Positions 1 through 10,500 of a DNA stretch of 64,000 nt are shown here, in pieces. A program made the translations under genes and the position numbers. The stretch is taken from positions 5,828,001 to 5,892,000 of the forward strand of contig NC_019678.1 in the NCBI RefSeq assembly GCF_000316665.1. The letters are read 5' to 3'. The notes beneath the pieces were generated by a model. That model saw only the letters and a list, made by a program, of their open reading frames with translations, ran no database searches and was not told the DNA's origin. This DNA is from Rivularia sp. PCC 7116 (GTDB taxonomy: Bacteria; Cyanobacteriota; Cyanobacteriia; Cyanobacteriales; Nostocaceae). Positions within the stretch are counted from its first letter, which is position 1; every line of letters begins with the position of its first letter.

Positions 1-334
1 TAACAATGCTACAAACTTTATTTCCCTGACGGTTAATAAGTTGTTTTTCAAGTTTTTGCAGTTCATTATCTCTTCCAGTAAAAGTTGAGATATCTTTCTG
101 CGGTAATATAAAGCGTGTTGTACGATCTTGATTAGATGCAGATGAGTTTTTTTGCTTTTGATTGGCGATTTCTGCTTCTAATCTTTTAATTTCTTTATCG
201 CATTCTTGAATTTCTTTTATAAGAGCAAATTTCTGTTTGAAATCTGTTATTTTTGGTTTTTCTTTCTCAAAAAAGCCGCGTTGTTCTCGTAAGTAATTGA
301 GCGCTTTCTCTAAATCACTTTCCTCTCGGCTCAT
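1..334 (-). CDS. STAND/NB-ARC-type NTPase, N-terminal part (runs off window)
   Basis: Only the first 111 codons are inside the window. The ATG at 334-332 overlaps the stop of the upstream gene (ATGA), so the two are translationally coupled. Residues about 5-60 are charged and helical (coiled-coil-like, rich in E, K and Q), as in effector-associated domains. Residues about 80-111 contain FTGRDNELQKLEKQL, the usual entry into an NB-ARC/STAND nucleotide-binding domain (F-GR-x-x-EL-x-x-L). The window ends at KVCSIV, just before the expected Walker A loop. Known family role: signalling ATPases in bacterial conflict or apoptosis-like systems. The effector or sensor C-terminus is not visible, so the specific function is unknown. 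Confidence 0.6.
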   Translation of the reverse strand, partial: MSREESDLEKALNYLREQRGFFEKEKPKITDFKQKFALIKEIQECDKEIKRLEAEIANQKQKNSSASNQDRTTRFILPQKDISTFTGRDNELQKLEKQLINRQGNKVCSIV

Positions 335-834
335 ACTCTATCCCTAAGACGAGATTTAATCCACTGCCATAGGTTAGTAAAGGTAGCTTCCGTATCCATT
401 TCCATTTCATAAGATGCAAGCATTGGAATAATTGGAAATGCTACTTTTAACTTCGCTGCTGCTGTTTTTCCTGGCTCATCTAATTTTTCTCGAATTTCTC
501 TCAAAAGCTGAATCATTTCGTTTGAATAAGTTTCAGCAGGAAGAACTTCGATGTGTTCTACTACTTGTACAATTTCCGCAAGAGTATTCTCAGCTTCATT
601 TTCTGGAATTGTAGATACTTCTGATAATTGAGAAAGTATTTGCCCGTATTCAGCTTCATGCTTACGAATATCCGGGATTATTTCTGTCTTTATTTCCTGT
701 TGGAGTTCCAATTTTGCCTTAAAATATGATGTTCTCTTAATTTCTTTCTGAAACTCGCTGAGCTTTTCGTATTCAATCTCTAATATTTCTTCTAAACTTT
801 TTAATCTTTGACGATTGATTCTATCAGAAACCAT
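331..834 (-). CDS. Effector-associated-domain-like small protein next to a STAND NTPase
   Basis: This 167-residue protein has no signal peptide. Residues 1-75 form a long charged helix (coiled coil). The C-terminal third (AKLKVAFPIIPMLASYEME, then a W-x-x-I-K-S helix) resembles the conserved tail of the death-like effector-associated modules found with cyanobacterial STAND NTPases. The gene is directly upstream of, and overlaps by 4 bases, the STAND-type gene at 334-1. The context suggests the two products act together as adaptor and NTPase. The assignment is by resemblance only; no enzymatic motif is present. Confidence 0.5.
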   Translation of the reverse strand: MVSDRINRQRLKSLEEILEIEYEKLSEFQKEIKRTSYFKAKLELQQEIKTEIIPDIRKHEAEYGQILSQLSEVSTIPENEAENTLAEIVQVVEHIEVLPAETYSNEMIQLLREIREKLDEPGKTAAAKLKVAFPIIPMLASYEMEMDTEATFTNLWQWIKSRLRDRV

Positions 835-978
835 TAGCAGCTATTTTTTAAATTTAGTATTTACACGTAGTATTATTTCCGAGTATAACTAAAGTATCCG
901 GTTATATTGGTATACATCTACGTAAAAACTAAACTTATTTATACAATTATACTTAGTTGATACAACATTTCGCGATCC

Positions 979-1007
979 AATTCCCCATCCCCAATCCCCA
1001 ATTCCCT
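979..1007. repeat. Short tandem heptamer-like repeat (CCCCAAT/ATTCCCC)
   Basis: Degenerate ATTCCCC/CCCCAAT units occur just 3' of the hypothetical gene on the minus strand. This is the STRR-type low-complexity sequence common in heterocystous cyanobacteria, and it recurs at 3479-3530, 4325-4370, 42834-42857, 56104-56140 and 61183-61214. Confidence 0.6.
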
Positions 1008-1491
1008 AATGCGGTAACTTAGCAAACATCTCTTCAACTACCCGTTTTGCTTTTTTATCTAACAAATTCCATTCCACATCACCAGTTTCATCTAGTAGAC
1101 TAGTATCAATATCAACTACATCATTACTGAGGGTGTATTCAACAAAACATACCTGATAACATAACTCCCACAAATCAACATTTACTTGTTGGTCTTGACG
1201 CTCCAAGCATAGATGATATCCTGGATGGGGCGTTGGCAATTTAGCCAATGTTTCTCTTATTTCCACGGCTTGTTCTGGTGTTGCAGTTTCGAGTTCTTGC
1301 ACCATTTGAGTGACTATCGCTTTAGTTTCCTCACTCGTGCCAGCAGCCCAAGTCAAAACGTCATGATAAGTACCTTTCCAGGAAGAATTATCAAGTATCT
1401 TGCGGACGTTGTCGATAACGCGAATGAATGTTGGCTGCATAAGTAGTTCTGCCTGCTGCCATGCTACTGAGTTTGTTATTTTTGGTGGCAT
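1006..1491 (-). CDS. Conserved hypothetical protein
   Basis: This 161-residue soluble, acidic protein has no signal peptide, membrane segment or recognisable catalytic motif. It is rich in Glu, Asp, Val and Trp, with a predicted mixed alpha/beta pattern. The reading frame is uninterrupted and codon use matches its neighbours, so it is probably real. The start MPPKITNSV is taken because no better upstream start is present. It lies divergently from the Ser/Thr kinase at 1658. I do not recognise the family. Confidence 0.55.
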   Translation of the reverse strand: MPPKITNSVAWQQAELLMQPTFIRVIDNVRKILDNSSWKGTYHDVLTWAAGTSEETKAIVTQMVQELETATPEQAVEIRETLAKLPTPHPGYHLCLERQDQQVNVDLWELCYQVCFVEYTLSNDVVDIDTSLLDETGDVEWNLLDKKAKRVVEEMFAKLPH

Positions 1492-1657
1492 CTTCGGTAA
1501 ACAAAATTGTTGAAATCGATATTAACAATGTGTAGATGAGAAAATACTGGGATTAAAACGAGAATCTTTTTTTATAAGATAACGGATATGGTCGCAGTAT
1601 TGATGGAAATATTTAGTACGTCCCACGTTTGCTGGGTGTTAACACTGGGGAGTGAAT

Positions 1658-3478
1658 ATGATAGGCAAACTACTAGACTATCGTTATAAAGTTATCAAAG
1701 TTCTCGCTACGGGTGGGTTTGGTGAAAATTATATCGCTGAGGATACCAAAAGACCTGGTAATCCGATTTGTGTTGTTAAGCATCTTAAACCTACTAGCAC
1801 TGAGTCAAAAGTCTTTGATACTGCGAAACGCTTATTTCAAAGTGAAGCCGAAACTTTAGAAAAACTGGGTAATCACGACCAAATACCCAGATTATTAGCT
1901 TATTTTGACGAAAATCACGAATTTTTTTTAGTACAAGAATTTATAGAAGGACATCCTCTAACTGAGGAATTGGAAACTGGACAACGCTGGAATGAAAATC
2001 AAGTCATTCAGATGTTGGTTTCCGTTCTCTCGGTTTTAGAATTTGTTCACAGTCAAGGTGTAATTCATCGCGATATTAAACCCGATAATATTATTCGCCG
2101 TTACAGTGACGGTAAATTAGTTTTAGTTGATTTTGGTGCTGTCAAGCAACTACGAACTTCTTATGGTTTGGGTTCGCTTCAAGGCGTACCAAATCCTTCT
2201 GCGACAGTAGCTATTGGTACTCCTGGCTACATGCCTACAGAACAAGGTCAAGGTAGACCCCGACACAATAGCGATATTTATTCTTTGGGGATTATTGCAA
2301 TTCAGGCTCTTACGGGAATTGCACCAATGGATTTACCAGAAGACCCGCAAACGGGAGAATTACTCTGGGAAAATTTAGTACCCGTGAGTCGAGAATTGAT
2401 AGAAGTTTTGAATATGATGGTGCGCTACCACTTTAAAGAGCGCTACCAAAATGCAACTGAGGCATTAGAGGCATTAAGTTCATTTTCTCATAATTTAGTA
2501 CCGCAGCAGTATCCTCAACTGCGTCCTCAATCAAATCCTTCGGCTCAACATTCTCGGGTAATGACTATTGCTGTTGCACCTTCTCATCCCCGCCAGCCAA
2601 CCCAAACGTTTTCCGAGCATCAGATTCCTCGCGGCTCTAGTGGCCCAGATTTTTTACAAATATTAATTATATTAGGATTAGTTGGCGGTACTGCTTTTGC
2701 AACTTCTGCCATCGTTGAAAATGTAAACAATTTTGGAAATAGTTTTACTGGTGCTGCCGCTCAAGCTAACTGTACGGCTACAGTTGCAGCAAACTCTAAT
2801 GTTCGCTCGGAACCTAGTACTTATACTAAAAATAATATTATTCAAAGAGTGTCTAAAGATACTAAGTTTTTGGTTACTGGTAAAAGAACGAAAAAAGGTT
2901 GGGTAGAAGTCAAAGTTAATCCTGGAGAATCAGCTTGGGCGCATTCCAATGTAATTAAAAATGGAGAAGAATGGATTACTTGTTTGCGGGACCAAAGCAT
3001 TGCGGTTAAAACAGTTGACGGTAGTGGATTGATTGCAACTCCGGTACCCAAACCCGAGCCGATTCTTAAAAACGAAGAGGAAAGCAAGTCAATTGAGAAC
3101 GCAAGGGAAGATGATGCAGCGGTAGAAAAAGCCAAAGAAAAATACGAATCTGGAGACTTAGAAGGTGCGATCGCTATTTTAGAAACTCTGGCTCCTAACA
3201 ATAAAAATGTCAAAGAAGCCCGAGAAATGATAACTCAATGGCAAAAAGACTGGGACAAAGCCGAAGGTTTCTTTAATGATGTGAATACGGCTATTTCTCA
3301 GGGAAAATGGGAAAAAGTCCAAGAATATCAAAAAAATCCCGATAAGCTACCAGATACTAATTATTGGCGAAAAAAGGTTGAACCCTTATTTCAGCAAGCC
3401 GCTGAAAATACCAAAAACAGTTTATCCCAAATCAAACCAGCCGAAGCCGAAGAAGTAGAAAAAGGAAATAGGGAGTAG
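1658..3478 (+). CDS. Eukaryotic-type serine/threonine protein kinase with SH3-like domain
   Basis: Counting from the GTG at 1652, the kinase domain (about 12-280) shows a glycine loop ATGGFGE (19-25), VVK with K43 as the ATP-anchoring lysine, HRDIKPDN (139-146, catalytic D141), DFG (160-162) and GTPGYMPTEQ in the activation segment. A Pro/Ser/Gln linker is followed by one membrane helix (about 336-354, ILIILGLVGG). An extracytoplasmic bacterial SH3-like domain comes next (about 374-440, NSNVRSEPSTYTKNNI), then a Glu/Lys-rich helical tail with TPR-like features. This is the usual layout of cyanobacterial Pkn2-type kinases. I prefer the ATG at 1658 because GGGGAG at 1647-1652 would overlap the GTG. 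The substrate is unknown. Confidence 0.9.
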   Translation: MIGKLLDYRYKVIKVLATGGFGENYIAEDTKRPGNPICVVKHLKPTSTESKVFDTAKRLFQSEAETLEKLGNHDQIPRLLAYFDENHEFFLVQEFIEGHPLTEELETGQRWNENQVIQMLVSVLSVLEFVHSQGVIHRDIKPDNIIRRYSDGKLVLVDFGAVKQLRTSYGLGSLQGVPNPSATVAIGTPGYMPTEQGQGRPRHNSDIYSLGIIAIQALTGIAPMDLPEDPQTGELLWENLVPVSRELIEVLNMMVRYHFKERYQNATEALEALSSFSHNLVPQQYPQLRPQSNPSAQHSRVMTIAVAPSHPRQPTQTFSEHQIPRGSSGPDFLQILIILGLVGGTAFATSAIVENVNNFGNSFTGAAAQANCTATVAANSNVRSEPSTYTKNNIIQRVSKDTKFLVTGKRTKKGWVEVKVNPGESAWAHSNVIKNGEEWITCLRDQSIAVKTVDGSGLIATPVPKPEPILKNEEESKSIENAREDDAAVEKAKEKYESGDLEGAIAILETLAPNNKNVKEAREMITQWQKDWDKAEGFFNDVNTAISQGKWEKVQEYQKNPDKLPDTNYWRKKVEPLFQQAAENTKNSLSQIKPAEAEEVEKGNRE

Positions 3479-3530
3479 GGAATTGGGCATCGGGCATTGG
3501 GCATTGGTAATGGGTAATTGGTAATGGGTA
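3479..3530. repeat. Tandem heptamer repeat (GGGCATT/GGTAATG)
   Basis: A run of GGGCATT and GGTAATT/GGTAATG heptamers directly follows the kinase stop codon. It is a typical cyanobacterial short tandem repeat without coding potential. Confidence 0.7.
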
Positions 3531-3542
3531 ATAATTATTTAT

Positions 3543-3608
3543 TCTCCTCCATCTCCCCATCTCCCCATCTTCTTGTCTCCCTATCTCCTTGTCTCCCATT
3601 CTCCCTAC
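3543..3608. repeat. Polypyrimidine low-complexity repeat (CTCCCCAT/CTTGTCTCC)
   Basis: CTCCCCAT and CTTGTCTCC units separate the kinase from the convergent minus-strand gene. The reverse complement (GGAGACAAGGAGA) is the same repeat type that appears inside the PEP synthase gene at 41456-41525. Confidence 0.65.
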
Positions 3609-4250
3609 TTAATTAGTAGGAGGAGGAGGTAAAATATTTTCCTGTTGGGGATTATTGTTTTCTGGATTACTGTTTTCGGGATTATTCTGTGCTGGACTAC
3701 TATCTACCGGAGTCGGGTTACTTCGTTGCAAATTAGCATCGTAAAAGTAAACGCGACTGCAATATTGAGTTGAACTAGAACAAGTTGCTTCAATTGCGAC
3801 GTTACTAACATTGTTCACATCAACAGATACATTTGCGACTTGTGTCGGCCCTACAGTCACAGTTTCAGTTGGTTTGCCATCTAAGTACAATTGAACCCGA
3901 ACGCTAGGACTATTTACGTTATTGTCGCGCATTCCAAAGCCTAAATCTAAGCTTTGAAATACGTTTTGAGGTCGATCTTCTGGTTTGATTTTGCAAGTTA
4001 AAGCTGCCGAACGATAACCAGGGCCTAAATAAAATTTACTACTGTAAACCGCTTTACCAATAGAAATATCAAGTTTTTGCCGACGAGCGCTACCGATGCC
4101 GCTTTTAACACATTTTGCTTTTAACAAAGAAGTTGGACGCAATTTGGTTTGCTTTTGGGCAGTTACTTCACCCGAAGGAAAAAGAGCAGGCAATATGACT
4201 GCAATTGGTAGAAGAACCGAGCTAATTAATTTCTTTTTTTGCATTAACAT
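3609..4250 (-). CDS. Secreted hypothetical protein with Pro/Asn-rich tail
   Basis: The 213-residue protein starts with a signal peptide (KKK, a hydrophobic stretch to about residue 25, then a cleavage-like SGEVTAQ). The mature part has Cys residues (CVKSG, LTCKI, ATCSSSTQYCS) and a beta-rich pattern resembling an exported carbohydrate- or ligand-binding fold (LDLGFGMRDNN, VRVQLYLDGK). The last 35 residues are repeats of N-P-E-N/N-N-P-Q ending in PPPPTN, a likely flexible extension. ATG codons at 4250 or 4244 are both possible starts. The family is not recognised. It lies downstream of the giant SdrD_B gene, but about 290 bp away and beyond a terminator. Confidence 0.6.
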   Translation of the reverse strand: MLMQKKKLISSVLLPIAVILPALFPSGEVTAQKQTKLRPTSLLKAKCVKSGIGSARRQKLDISIGKAVYSSKFYLGPGYRSAALTCKIKPEDRPQNVFQSLDLGFGMRDNNVNSPSVRVQLYLDGKPTETVTVGPTQVANVSVDVNNVSNVAIEATCSSSTQYCSRVYFYDANLQRSNPTPVDSSPAQNNPENSNPENNNPQQENILPPPPTN

Positions 4251-4472
4251 TCAAAAATTAATTTCAATCTAGGTCAAAGTCAAGACAATAATACCTAATC
4301 GTTCGGATTTTTTTTGTATTAAAAAATTGGAGATTGGGCATGGAGAATTGGGCATGGGGAATTGGACATAGGTAACCAGTTAATTCACCCTCGCTGTGCG
4401 ACAGTATACCAAATCAAAGTTGTTTGTAGCTGTTATTATCTTTCCGTTCTCAGCCTCCTCTCCCCATCTCTA

Positions 4473-4506
4473 TAAAAAAAGGGGCACGGAAACCCGTACC
4501 CCAAAA
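4473..4506 (-). terminator. Rho-independent terminator of the giant repeat gene
   Basis: Read on the minus strand, GGGGTACGG and CCGTGCCCC arms pair around a short loop and run into TTTTTTTA. The structure lies 33-66 bases past the stop codon of the giant SdrD_B protein gene, the right place to end that transcript. Confidence 0.8.
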
Positions 4507-4538
4507 TGTTGTTAAGGAAGACTTATTTTTGAATGAAA

Positions 4539-7500
4539 TTAATTAACTCTGACGCGGAAGCGAACAAATCCGAATTGTCCGCCTGCCGGTAAGGTACCGA
4601 GGTTGGTAAGTACCGCACCATTTGCGGGGGTACCGTTAAGACAAATATTTTGGAATTCTGCCGGTACTGGAGATAAAGGCGTTAGGAAGTTACCATTATC
4701 TGCACCATTACCACCGCCATTTACGGTAATACTACCGTTTACAAAAGCTGTGCCGTTAGGAACTACGTCACAAACCCTGACGTTTTGCAGGGCTTCCCCA
4801 CCTTCGCTTAAGAAGTAAATCGTGTATTCTATTTCATCACCACTTTGTACTGGTGTTTCTAAGCGAGTAATACCTACAGGTGAAGATTGTGGAGAAGAGT
4901 TGAGAACATTATCATTTTCATCGTTAGCATCATCTTCAAACTGGTTAAAGTTAACACCGCTGATGGGTTGATTTCCTCTCAATACGTTGGTAATCCGTTT
5001 AACTAAACGTAAATTTGTTGGCCCGGATGCTCCCAAAAGACCGGGACGGAAACCAAAGTCTATCTCGTTTCTATTTGGAGTTGCTTCGGTTAACTGAGCC
5101 GATAATGTGGTTTCGGTGGTTGGACTAAAGTCATTAGGTCTGGCTGCTTCAACGGTATAGTTAGCTAAAGGTAAACCGTTAAAGATATAGTTACCGTTTT
5201 CGTTGGTGGTTGTGGTGGCAAATATATCGCCGTTAGCATTTCTTAAGGTTAACTGAACTCCGGGGATTCCTGCTTCACCTTCTTCGTTTGGTTCTTTAAC
5301 ACCGTTGTTATTGCTATCGGTAAAGTCTTGTACTCCGTCACCATCCGTATCGTTAAATACGGTATCGCCGATAGAGCCACCACTCGGCCCGCGTAAGCCA
5401 AAGTCAGCGTTAGTTAAATCTTGTCCCGGTTGTAAATTCCTTTCGATTTGCGAACCGCCAGGATTAGTTACCTCCGATAGATTTAAAGGAGGAGTCACCG
5501 TAATTCTGTAAGGTCCTGGTGGTAAATCGCCAAAAGTATAATTACCTTGGTCGTTGGTAGTAGTTTCTTGAGTGGTATCGTCGGCAGTACCTAATTGGTT
5601 GTCGGGTCCGGGCTGAGTTAAAGTTACGGTAACGTTAGGAACTCCGGGTTCTCCTTCATCTCTTACACCATCACCGTCCGTGTCATTAAAGACTTCATCG
5701 CCGATTGAACCAGGATTCTCGCCTCCGAATCCGGTCATCCTAATACCGAAATCAGCACTATCTAAGTTTTGTCCTGGCTGTAAATCTACTGAAATTGGAT
5801 TGGCACCCGTTGTCAAAATACTACCGTCAGGCAGCACCATTTGTACTTGATAATCTCCTGGTGGAAGATTGTCAAAGGTGTATTGACCAGGGGTATTTTC
5901 GTTGAAAGCAACGGTGTCAGTATTATCGGTACGTTGTTCTTCAACTTGGTCGTCGCCAGTACCGAATACGCCATCTTGTCCGGGACGAACTAATCGGACT
6001 ACAACACCGCTAACTCCCGGCTCTCCTGGTTCTTGAACGCCGTTACCATTTTCATCTGCAAACACGGTATCGCCAATTGAACCAGTTGATGGTGGCTGGA
6101 AGCCAAAGTCAACTGTATCAATATTCTGACCGGCTTGTAAGTTAACTGGGTTGTCTTGCGTCAAGGTGGGATTTAAACCTTGAGGAGGATTGCTCACAGT
6201 AACGGTGTAGGTACCCGGAGGTGCAACAAAGCTGTAAGCACCGTCTTCATCAGTATTGGTAGTTGCAACTACATTACCATTAGCGTCTCGAAGTACCAAA
6301 GTTAGTCCGGGGATTCCGCTTTCGTCATTATCGGGAGTGCTATCTCCGTCATTATCGAAGAATACTAAATCTCCGATGGTTCCTACTTGTTGTGGTGAGA
6401 AACCAAAGTCAGCATCATTAAAGTTTTGACCTGGTTGTAAAGGAATATTACTTGGTGGTGTTTGAGTTGGGTTTAAACCATCGGGAGAATTATTAACCGT
6501 GACTCTGTAGTTACCAGTAGGAACGTTGGGGAAACTATAATTACCTTGGTCATTGGTAGTGGTAGTGTCGGTAGTATCGTCTGGAGTTCCCAACTGTCCG
6601 TCTTCACCTGGACGAGTTAACGTAACTTCCACACCAGGGATTCCAGGTTCACCTTCGTTTTGAGTACCGTCGCTATTGTTATCTTGATAAACGGTATCGC
6701 CGATTGTACCGGTTGGTTGTGTGAAACCGAAATCAGCGGTATCTATGTTATCCCCTTCATTCAAGGTAATTGGATTATTTGGAGTTTGGGTTTGACTAAA
6801 TTCTCGAATTGGTTGCTGTGATTGGTCGTTGATAGTAACTCGATATGTTCCCGCAGGTAAGTTGGGGAAGGTATATCTACCGTTAGCATCGGTACTAGTT
6901 CTACCACTGGTATCGTCATCCGTTAGACTTTCACCAAACACGCCGTCTGGCCCTGTTCCTGCATAATTCACAACTACACCAGCTATTCCAGGTTCACCTT
7001 CATCTTGTTGACCGTTATTGTTCAAATCGTTATAAACGGTGTCACCAAGAGAACCAGTACCTTGCTGTTGTCCTGGTGCTAAACCAAAGTCAGCTGTGTC
7101 TATGTTTTGGTTGTCTCCTACTGTTACGGTTTCGGGTGGGGTTTGAGTTGGACTTAAACCATCGGGATTGGTAATTGTCACCCTGTAATTACCAGCAGGT
7201 ACGTTGGGGAAGTTGTAATTTCCTTGTTCGTCGGTGGTTGTGGTTTGAGTTGTATCGTCTTCGTTACCCAATTGACCATCTTCGCCGGGAGTAGTTAGAG
7301 TAACGATGACTCCAGGAACACCTGTTTCACCTTCATCTTGCTGGTTGTTACGGTTGGTATCGTTGTAAACCGTATCCCCGATAGAACCCGTTCCTTGTGC
7401 AGGTGCTAAACCAAAGTCAACGGTGTCATCGTTTTCATTTTCTTCTAACTCAATGGTTTCGGGTGGGGTTTGAGTTGGAGTCAAACCATCGGGATTGGTA

Positions 7501-10500
7501 ATTGTCACTCTGTAGTTACCAGCAGGTAAGTTGGGGAAGTTGTAATTACCTTGCTCGTTGGTGGTTGTGGTAGTGGTTGTATCGTCTGGGGTACCCAATT
7601 GACCATCTTCACCGGGACTGGTTAAGGTAACTGTGACTCCAGGAATACCAGTCTCACCTTCATCTTGCTGACTATTACGATTGGTGTCGTTGTAAACCGT
7701 ATCCCCAATAGAACCCGTTCCTTGTGCAGGTGCTAAACCAAAGTCAACGGTGTCATCGTTTTCATTTTCTTCTAACTCAATGGTTTCGGGTGGGGTTTGA
7801 GTTGGAGTCAAACCATCGGGATTGGTAATTGTCACTCTGTAGTTACCAGCAGGTAAGTTGGGGAAGTTGTAATTACCTTGTTCGTTGGTGGTTGTGGTAG
7901 TGGTTGTATCGTCTGGGGTACCCAATTGACCATCTTCGCCGGGACTGGTTAAGGTAACTGTGACTCCAGGAATACCAGTCTCACCTTCATCTTGCTGACT
8001 ATTACGATTGGTGTCGTTGTAAACCGTATCCCCGATAGAACCCGTTCCTTGATCTTGTCCTGCAAAACCGAAGTCAATCGTATCAATATTTTGACCGCCT
8101 TGCAGGTTAATTACATCCGGTTGGGTTTGAGTCGGATTTAACCCGTTGGGGGTTTCAGTAGTAACTCTGTAGTTTGCTGGAGGTAAGTTAGTGAAACCGT
8201 AAATACCTTGTTCGTTGGTAGTTGTGGTTTGAGTAGTGTCGTCCTCGTTACCGAACTGACCGTCTTCACCCGGAGTTGTTAACGTCACCGTAACCCCAGG
8301 AATACCAGTTTCACCTTCATCTTGTTGGTTATTACTGTTGGTATCGTTATAAACTGTGTCTCCGATAGAACCTGTTCCGTCTTCTTGTGGCGCGAAACCG
8401 AAATCAACAGTATCTAAATTTTGATTTTGTGCTAAAGCAACTGTTTCATCTGGGGTTTGAGTCGGAGTTAAACCATCTGGGGTAGTGGTAGTAACTCGAT
8501 AGTTGCCCGCAGGTAAATTGGGGAAACTGTAATTACCGTTTTCATTGGTGGTTGTGGTTTGTGTGGTATCGTCAGGAGTACCAAATTCACCATCTTCACC
8601 GGGATTAGTTAAAGTAACTGTCGCTCCAGGAATACCGGTTTCACCTTCATCTTGCTGGTTGTTACGGTTGGTATCGTTGTAAACCGTATCCCCAATAGTT
8701 CCTTGTCCCTGTCCTAATGGTCCCGGTACAAAACCAAAGTCAACTGTATCTAAGTTTTGACCTGGTTGTAATTCCACAGCATCAGGTTGGGTTTGAGTGG
8801 GGTTATCTCCTTCTCTAGGACTAGTTGCGGTAACTCTGTAATTACCCGCAGGAAGATTGGGGAAGGTGTAAATACCTTGTTCGTTGGTAGTGGTGGTTTG
8901 AGTCGTATCGTCACCAGTACCTAATTGTTCGTCGGGGCCTGGAAGAGTTAAGGTAACTGTAGCTCCAGGAATACCTTCTTCCCCTTCATCTTGTTGATTG
9001 TTGCTATTCCCATCTGTATAAACTGTGTCTCCGATACTACCTATTTGCTGCGGTGAGAAACCGAAATCAGCATCTTCAAAATCTTCACCTGGTTGTACGG
9101 TAACAGTTTGCGGTGGGGTTTGAGTTGGGGTTAAACCGTCGGGAGGATTATTAACAACAACTTGATAGTCACCTGGGGGTACGTTGGGAAAACCATAAGT
9201 ACCGTTTTCATCGGTAGTTGTAGTTTGAGTTGTGTCGTCTGGGGTACCAAATTGACCGTCGGGACCTGGATTAACTAAGGTAACTTCAACGCCAGGAAGT
9301 CCCGGTTCGCCTTCGTTTTGGGTTCCGTCACCGTTTTCATCTCGGTAAACTGTATCTCCAACCGTACCACCTGGAGTTGGTGCGAAACCAAAGTCAACTG
9401 TATCGATATTTTGACCCGGTTGTAATTCTACAGGGTTGGGTTGGGTTTGAGTTGGATTCAAACCATCGGGTGTTGCTGAGGTTACTTGATAATTTCCCGC
9501 AGGTAAGTTGGGGAAGGTGTAAATACCTTGGTCGTTGGTAGTGGTGGTTTGAGTCGTATCGTCAGGAGTACCTAATTGTCCGTCGGCACCTGGACTGGTT
9601 AAAGTTACCTGTACTCCACCAATTCCGGTATCGCCTTCATCTTGGACGTTGTTATTGTTATTATCCCGATAAACTGTATCGCCAATACTACCTATTTGCT
9701 GCGGTGCGAAACCGAAATCAGCATCTTCAAAATCTTCACCTGGTTGTACGGTAACAGTTTGCGGTGGGGTTTGAGTTGGTGTTAAACCATCGGGAGGATT
9801 ATTAACAACAACTTGATAGTCACCTGGGGGTACGTTGGGAAAACCATAAGTACCGTTTTCATCGGTAGTTGTGGTTTGCGTTGTGTCGTCTGGGGTACCA
9901 AATTGACCGTCGGGACCTGGATTAACTAAGGTAACTTCAACGCCAGGGATTCCCGGTTCGCCTTCGTTTTGGGTTCCGTCACCGTTCTCATCTCGGTAAA
10001 CTGTGTCTCCAACCGTACCGCCTTGAGGAGGTGAGAAACCAAAGTCAACTGTATCGATATTTTGACCAGGCTGTAATTCTACAGGATTGGGTTGGGTTTG
10101 AGTTGGATTCAAACCATCGGGTGTTGCTGAGGTTACTTGATAATTCCCAGCAGGTAAGTTGGGAAAGGTGTAAATACCTTGTTCGTTGGTAGTTGTGGTT
10201 TGATTTGTATCGTCAGGAGTACCTAATTGTCCGTCGGCACCTGGGCTGGTTAAAGTTACCTGTACTCCAGGAATTCCAGTATCGCCTTCGTCTTGGACGT
10301 TGTTGTTGTTATTATCCCGATAAACTGTATCGCCAATACTACCAGTTTGCTGCGGTGAGAAACCGAAATCAGCATCTTCAAAATTTTGACCAGGTTGTAC
10401 GGTAACAGTTTGCGGTGGGGTTTGAGTTGGGGTTAATCCGTCGGGAGGATTATTAACAACAACTTGATAGTCACCTGGGGGTACGTTGGGAAAACCATAA

